A DNA stretch of 64,000 nt from contig CAZKCT010000002.1 of assembly GCA_964551545.1 (NCBI GenBank), positions 1 through 64,000 of the forward strand, written 5' to 3'. The notes below the pieces were generated by a model. It was not told where the DNA came from, searched no databases, and saw nothing but the letters and a program-made list of their open reading frames with translations. The position numbers were made by a program, and so were the translations under genes. Of the stretch, positions 61,408 through 64,000 are shown one piece after another. How positions within the stretch are numbered: the first letter of the stretch is position 1; every line of letters starts with the position of its first letter. Origin of the DNA: Thiopontia sp964551545 (lineage in GTDB: Bacteria > Pseudomonadota > Gammaproteobacteria > GCF-002020875).

Positions 61408-62217
61408 CTATCCCTGCCGACTCTCAGCGCTCAGACAGTCATTGATCTCCTGCTCCTCCAGGGTCGAGACGAAAGAGCTGAGAATGGTCAACAGAGTGGA
61501 GAAGACCAGTCCGGCGATGGTGGTGTAGAAGGCGTAACCCAGTGCATGAACAATACTGGTGAACCAGACCTCCAGTGCAGCCTCATCCAGCAGATTCCCC
61601 GGCATCTCCGCCGCCTGCTCCAGTGCGGATGAGATTCCCACGACTGTCCCAAGAAACCCGAGAGTGGGAATGGCCCAGATAAAGATCTGAATGGCTCGGT
61701 AGTTGAGGTCATGCTGGTGAAGCACACGATCAAAGTCGGCCCTAGAGAGGGGTTGACCGCGATAGTGGCTGACCGAGAAGAAGCGGATGAAAAGCAGTTC
61801 AAGGATCGCGCTAAAAAAGAAGCTCCACATCAGAATATAGATCGCCTTGGCCCAGGCAGGACTATTCAGACCAAAGAAGATCTCAACAATCAGAAAAAGG
61901 TCACTATCAGGGGCAACTGCCGCAAAGGCATAAAAGACCACCACCAGAAAAGCAGAGGTGGAGTAGAGAAAGACCTTAATGTAGGAGAGCGAGCGAACAA
62001 AGGCGGTCACAATGGCAAAGAAGAGTGCTCCATAGAAGAGCGGTGGCAGATACTCTGCTGGCGCCATCTGTGGAATCTGCTGGAACCAATCAAGCAGCTG
62101 CGACAGCGCATGCTGTGAGAGCAGGTCAATCAGGGTGATTGCCAGCGCACCCCATAGCAGCCAGATCAGAATAATCCGTAAGGTGGGGCTGTTCTTGAGA
62201 AAGTGGGTGGGCACCAT
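61408..62217 (-). CDS. MotA/TolQ/ExbB-family proton channel protein
   Basis: A 269-residue inner-membrane protein with five to six hydrophobic segments. The C-terminal region carries the MotA/ExbB core: YRAIQIFIWAIPTLGFLGTVVGISSAL and ALGYAFYTTIAGLVFSTLLTIL. It is the first gene of a three-gene operon with a MotB-like vWA protein and an AsmA-family protein. It is likely to form a proton-conducting pentamer around a dimer of the partner. The substrate or force target is unknown. Confidence 0.85.
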   Translation of the reverse strand: MVPTHFLKNSPTLRIILIWLLWGALAITLIDLLSQHALSQLLDWFQQIPQMAPAEYLPPLFYGALFFAIVTAFVRSLSYIKVFLYSTSAFLVVVFYAFAAVAPDSDLFLIVEIFFGLNSPAWAKAIYILMWSFFFSAILELLFIRFFSVSHYRGQPLSRADFDRVLHQHDLNYRAIQIFIWAIPTLGFLGTVVGISSALEQAAEMPGNLLDEAALEVWFTSIVHALGYAFYTTIAGLVFSTLLTILSSFVSTLEEQEINDCLSAESRQG

Positions 62218-62229
62218 TTACGAGACCGC

Positions 62230-63576
62230 TTACTTGCCGATACAGAAAGAGGAGAAGATCTTTCCGAGCAGATCATCACTGGTGAATTCACCGGTAATTT
62301 CTGAGAGTGCCTCCTGCGCTCGCCGTAACTCCTCCGCCAGTAACTCTCCAGCCTGAAAATCACTCAACTGTTTTCTCCCCTGATCAAGTGCACAGCGCGC
62401 CTGCTGCAGTGCCTCCAGGTGACGACGGCGAGCGAGAAAAGTCCCCTCTCCGCTAGCCTGATAACCGGCCTGATCTTTCAGAAAACTGCGCAGGGCCTCT
62501 ATTCCAGCACCGCCTTTAGAAGAGATGGCCAACGCCCCTTGGTGCAGACCGGATGCCCGCCCCGAGAGATCAATCTTGGTATAAACCGTCGTCACCGGCA
62601 CCTCCCCTGCGGCTACAATCTGATCGAGGGTCTGCTGGTCTTCCGGGCTGAATCCCTTCTGATCATCGATCAGCAGCAACACCCGATCAGCCTTCTCGAT
62701 CTCCACCCAGGCACGACGAATCCCCTCCTGCTCAATCTGGTCCTCACTCTCTCGCAGTCCTGCCGTATCGATGATATGGATCGGCAACCCATCAATCTCA
62801 ATCTGCTCTTTCAACAGATCACGGGTGGTCCCCGGAATTTCCGTCACAATCGCCGACTCTTTTCCTGCCAGTGCATTGAGCAGGCTCGACTTGCCCGCAT
62901 TGGGGCGACCCGCAATCACCAGTGTCATCCCCTCCTGCAGCAGCACCCCCTCTTTGGCGCTCTCTACCACCTGCTCCAGTTGCTGAATGATCTGTTGTAG
63001 GCGACTTGAAACATCCCCCTCGGCAAGAAAATCAATCTCCTCTTCCGGAAAATCCATCGATGACTCGACATAGATCCGTAACTCCGTCACCTGCTCCACC
63101 AGGCGATGAATCTCACTGGAGAAGGCCCCCTGCAGAGAGCGCAGTGCCGATCGGGCCGCTTGCTCTGAGGCGCTATCGATCAGATCGGCAATTGCCTCTG
63201 CTTGTACCAGATCCATCTTGCCGTTAAGGAAAGCCCGTTCGGAAAACTCGCCAGGCCGCGCAGCACGAGCACCCAATCCAAGCACTCGGCGCATCAGCTG
63301 ATCCATCACCACCGGACCGCCATGCGCGTGCAGCTCCAGCACATCTTCGCCAGTAAAGGAGTGAGGGTTTGGAAAGAAGATGGCCAGCCCGCGATCAATC
63401 GCCTCGCCCTGCTCATCGACAAAATCGAACAGTTCGGCTACACGAGGCGTAGGTACTTTACCAACAACCGCCTCTGCAACCGCAGAAGATTGCTTGCCTG
63501 AAACCCGAAGAATTCCTACACCGCCCCGCCCATTGGCGGTGGCTTGTGCGCAGATGGTCTCTTCAGGGATCTCCAA
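62230..63576 (-). CDS. mnmE: tRNA modification GTPase MnmE
   Basis: The 448-residue TrmE. It starts IPEETICAQATANGRGGVGILRVSG (folate-binding N-domain). The G domain has GRPNAGKSSLLNALAG (G1), TTRDLLKE (G2), IDTAGLRESEDQIE (G3) and TKIDLS (G4), and it ends with the catalytic CIGK motif. It works with MnmG on U34. It lies 14 bases downstream of yidC, and its usual partner mnmG is displaced by 11 kb. Confidence 0.97.
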   Translation of the reverse strand: MEIPEETICAQATANGRGGVGILRVSGKQSSAVAEAVVGKVPTPRVAELFDFVDEQGEAIDRGLAIFFPNPHSFTGEDVLELHAHGGPVVMDQLMRRVLGLGARAARPGEFSERAFLNGKMDLVQAEAIADLIDSASEQAARSALRSLQGAFSSEIHRLVEQVTELRIYVESSMDFPEEEIDFLAEGDVSSRLQQIIQQLEQVVESAKEGVLLQEGMTLVIAGRPNAGKSSLLNALAGKESAIVTEIPGTTRDLLKEQIEIDGLPIHIIDTAGLRESEDQIEQEGIRRAWVEIEKADRVLLLIDDQKGFSPEDQQTLDQIVAAGEVPVTTVYTKIDLSGRASGLHQGALAISSKGGAGIEALRSFLKDQAGYQASGEGTFLARRRHLEALQQARCALDQGRKQLSDFQAGELLAEELRRAQEALSEITGEFTSDDLLGKIFSSFCIGK

Positions 63577-63590
63577 GACTCTAGAAATGT

Positions 63591-64000
63591 CTAGCCGGCA
63601 GCCTCGATCTTACGAGTGATGTAATACTGCTGTGCAATCGAGATGATGTTGTTCACCACCCAGTAGAGCACCAGCCCTGCCGGGAAGAAGGCGAAGAAGA
63701 CGGTAAAGACAATCGGAAGAATCATCATCACTTTCTGCTGGATCGGGTCAATCGGTGCAGGGTTGAGCTTCTGCTGAATCAGCATGGAGGCACCCATCAA
63801 CAGCGGCAGAATATAGTAGGGATCCATCGCCGAGAGGTCATCGATCCAGAGAATGAATGGCGCCTGACGGATCTCCACACTCTCCAGCAATACCCAATAG
63901 AGCGCGATGAAGACCGGGATCTGCACCAGAATCGGTAGACAGCCCCCCATCGGGTTAACCTTCTCTTCCCGATAGATCTTCATCATCGCCTCATTCATCT
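63591..64000 (-). CDS. yidC: Membrane protein insertase YidC (3' part)
   Basis: The C-terminal ~136 residues of YidC, cut at the window's right edge. KIYREEKVNPMGGCLPILVQIPVFIALYWVLLESVEIRQAPF is the conserved 60KD-IMP core, followed by PLLMGASMLIQQKLNPAP and IVFTVFFAFFPAGLVLYWVVNNIISIAQQ. It inserts membrane proteins, including the ATP synthase a and c subunits. The yidC-mnmE order is standard near the replication origin, which probably lies beyond the edge. Confidence 0.96.
   Translation of the reverse strand, partial: MNEAMMKIYREEKVNPMGGCLPILVQIPVFIALYWVLLESVEIRQAPFILWIDDLSAMDPYYILPLLMGASMLIQQKLNPAPIDPIQQKVMMILPIVFTVFFAFFPAGLVLYWVVNNIISIAQQYYITRKIEAAG

Noticed and set aside
59169..62217. 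Zorya-type phage defence operon
   Set aside because: The MotA-like channel and Asp-bearing partner recall ZorA/ZorB, but the partner has a vWA domain instead of an OmpA domain, and no ZorC, ZorD or ZorE homologue is present. The third gene is AsmA-like.
1..64000. CRISPR arrays, tRNA or rRNA genes, insertion sequences
   Set aside because: No regularly spaced repeats, no recognisable tRNA or rRNA gene, and no transposase frame was seen on either strand.

Overview
The window is a chromosomal piece of a gammaproteobacterium that fixes CO2 by the Calvin cycle. The main evidence is a form IA RuBisCO operon of the cbbLSQO type under a divergent LysR regulator (28-37 kb), together with an NhaD Na+/H+ antiporter, class-typical gene orders (yicC/gmk/rpoZ/spoT/ridA/recG; mnmG-rsmG-parA-parB-atpIBEFHAGDC-glmU; yidC-mnmE), a PII/AmtB nitrogen module and a PPK2 polyphosphate kinase. 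This fits a marine or symbiotic sulfur-oxidising chemoautotroph, but no sulfur-oxidation gene lies in the window, so the lifestyle is an inference. The assembly is draft: there are two 100-N gaps (11859-11958 and 51465-51564), and the first is flanked by a 55-bp duplicated contig end.

Layout. 0.1-5.9 kb: nhaD, a SnoaL-like protein, a MocR regulator divergent from a DUF1127-azlCD operon with four copies of one operator word between them, a tautomerase and a LysE-type exporter. 5.9-9.2 kb: rph-rdgB-hemW (minus) and yicC (plus). 9.2-16.45 kb: an accessory island inserted exactly between yicC and gmk. It is bounded by a 15-bp direct repeat that is the 3' end of yicC and is split by a third, degenerate copy, so it looks like two tandem elements. 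Element 1 carries a DUF3883 protein, a decayed parDE pair and an AbiE-type toxin-antitoxin pair. Element 2 carries a TOTE-type primase-helicase divergent from a HigBA-type pair. No integrase is present. 16.45-22.2 kb: gmk, rpoZ, spoT, ridA, recG. 22.2-25.4 kb: a di-haem peroxidase followed by a sensor kinase cut in two by an in-frame TAG. 25.4-29.2 kb: phoH, ubiC, an HTH-2TM protein and two unknown genes.

29.2-37.2 kb: the cbb operon reads cbbL, cbbS, a 103-aa unknown, cbbQ, cbbO and an unusual class II aldolase homologue with a C-terminal Dabb-like extension and a zinc-ligand substitution; cbbR is divergent. CbbQO would be the activase of this RuBisCO, and no carboxysome genes are seen. 37.2-51.1 kb: glmU, ppk2, a strong bidirectional terminator, the complete F1Fo ATP synthase operon, parBA, rsmG and mnmG. 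51.1-62.2 kb: a mixed block between mnmG and mnmE holding ydcF (with a gap), mlaA, tpm, a GNAT, arsC, amtB-glnK behind a sigma-54 promoter, an ABC-2 exporter, cbiX, a deaminase, a BFD-like ferredoxin, and a three-gene operon coding for a MotA-like proton channel, a MotB-like membrane-anchored vWA protein and an AsmA-family protein. 62.2-64 kb: mnmE and the 3' part of yidC, cut by the window edge.

The most noteworthy signals are the tandem yicC-targeted defence/toxin-antitoxin elements, the stator-like MotA-vWA-AsmA operon, the aldolase-Dabb fusion in the cbb operon, hemW without a canonical start codon, and the amber-split sensor kinase.
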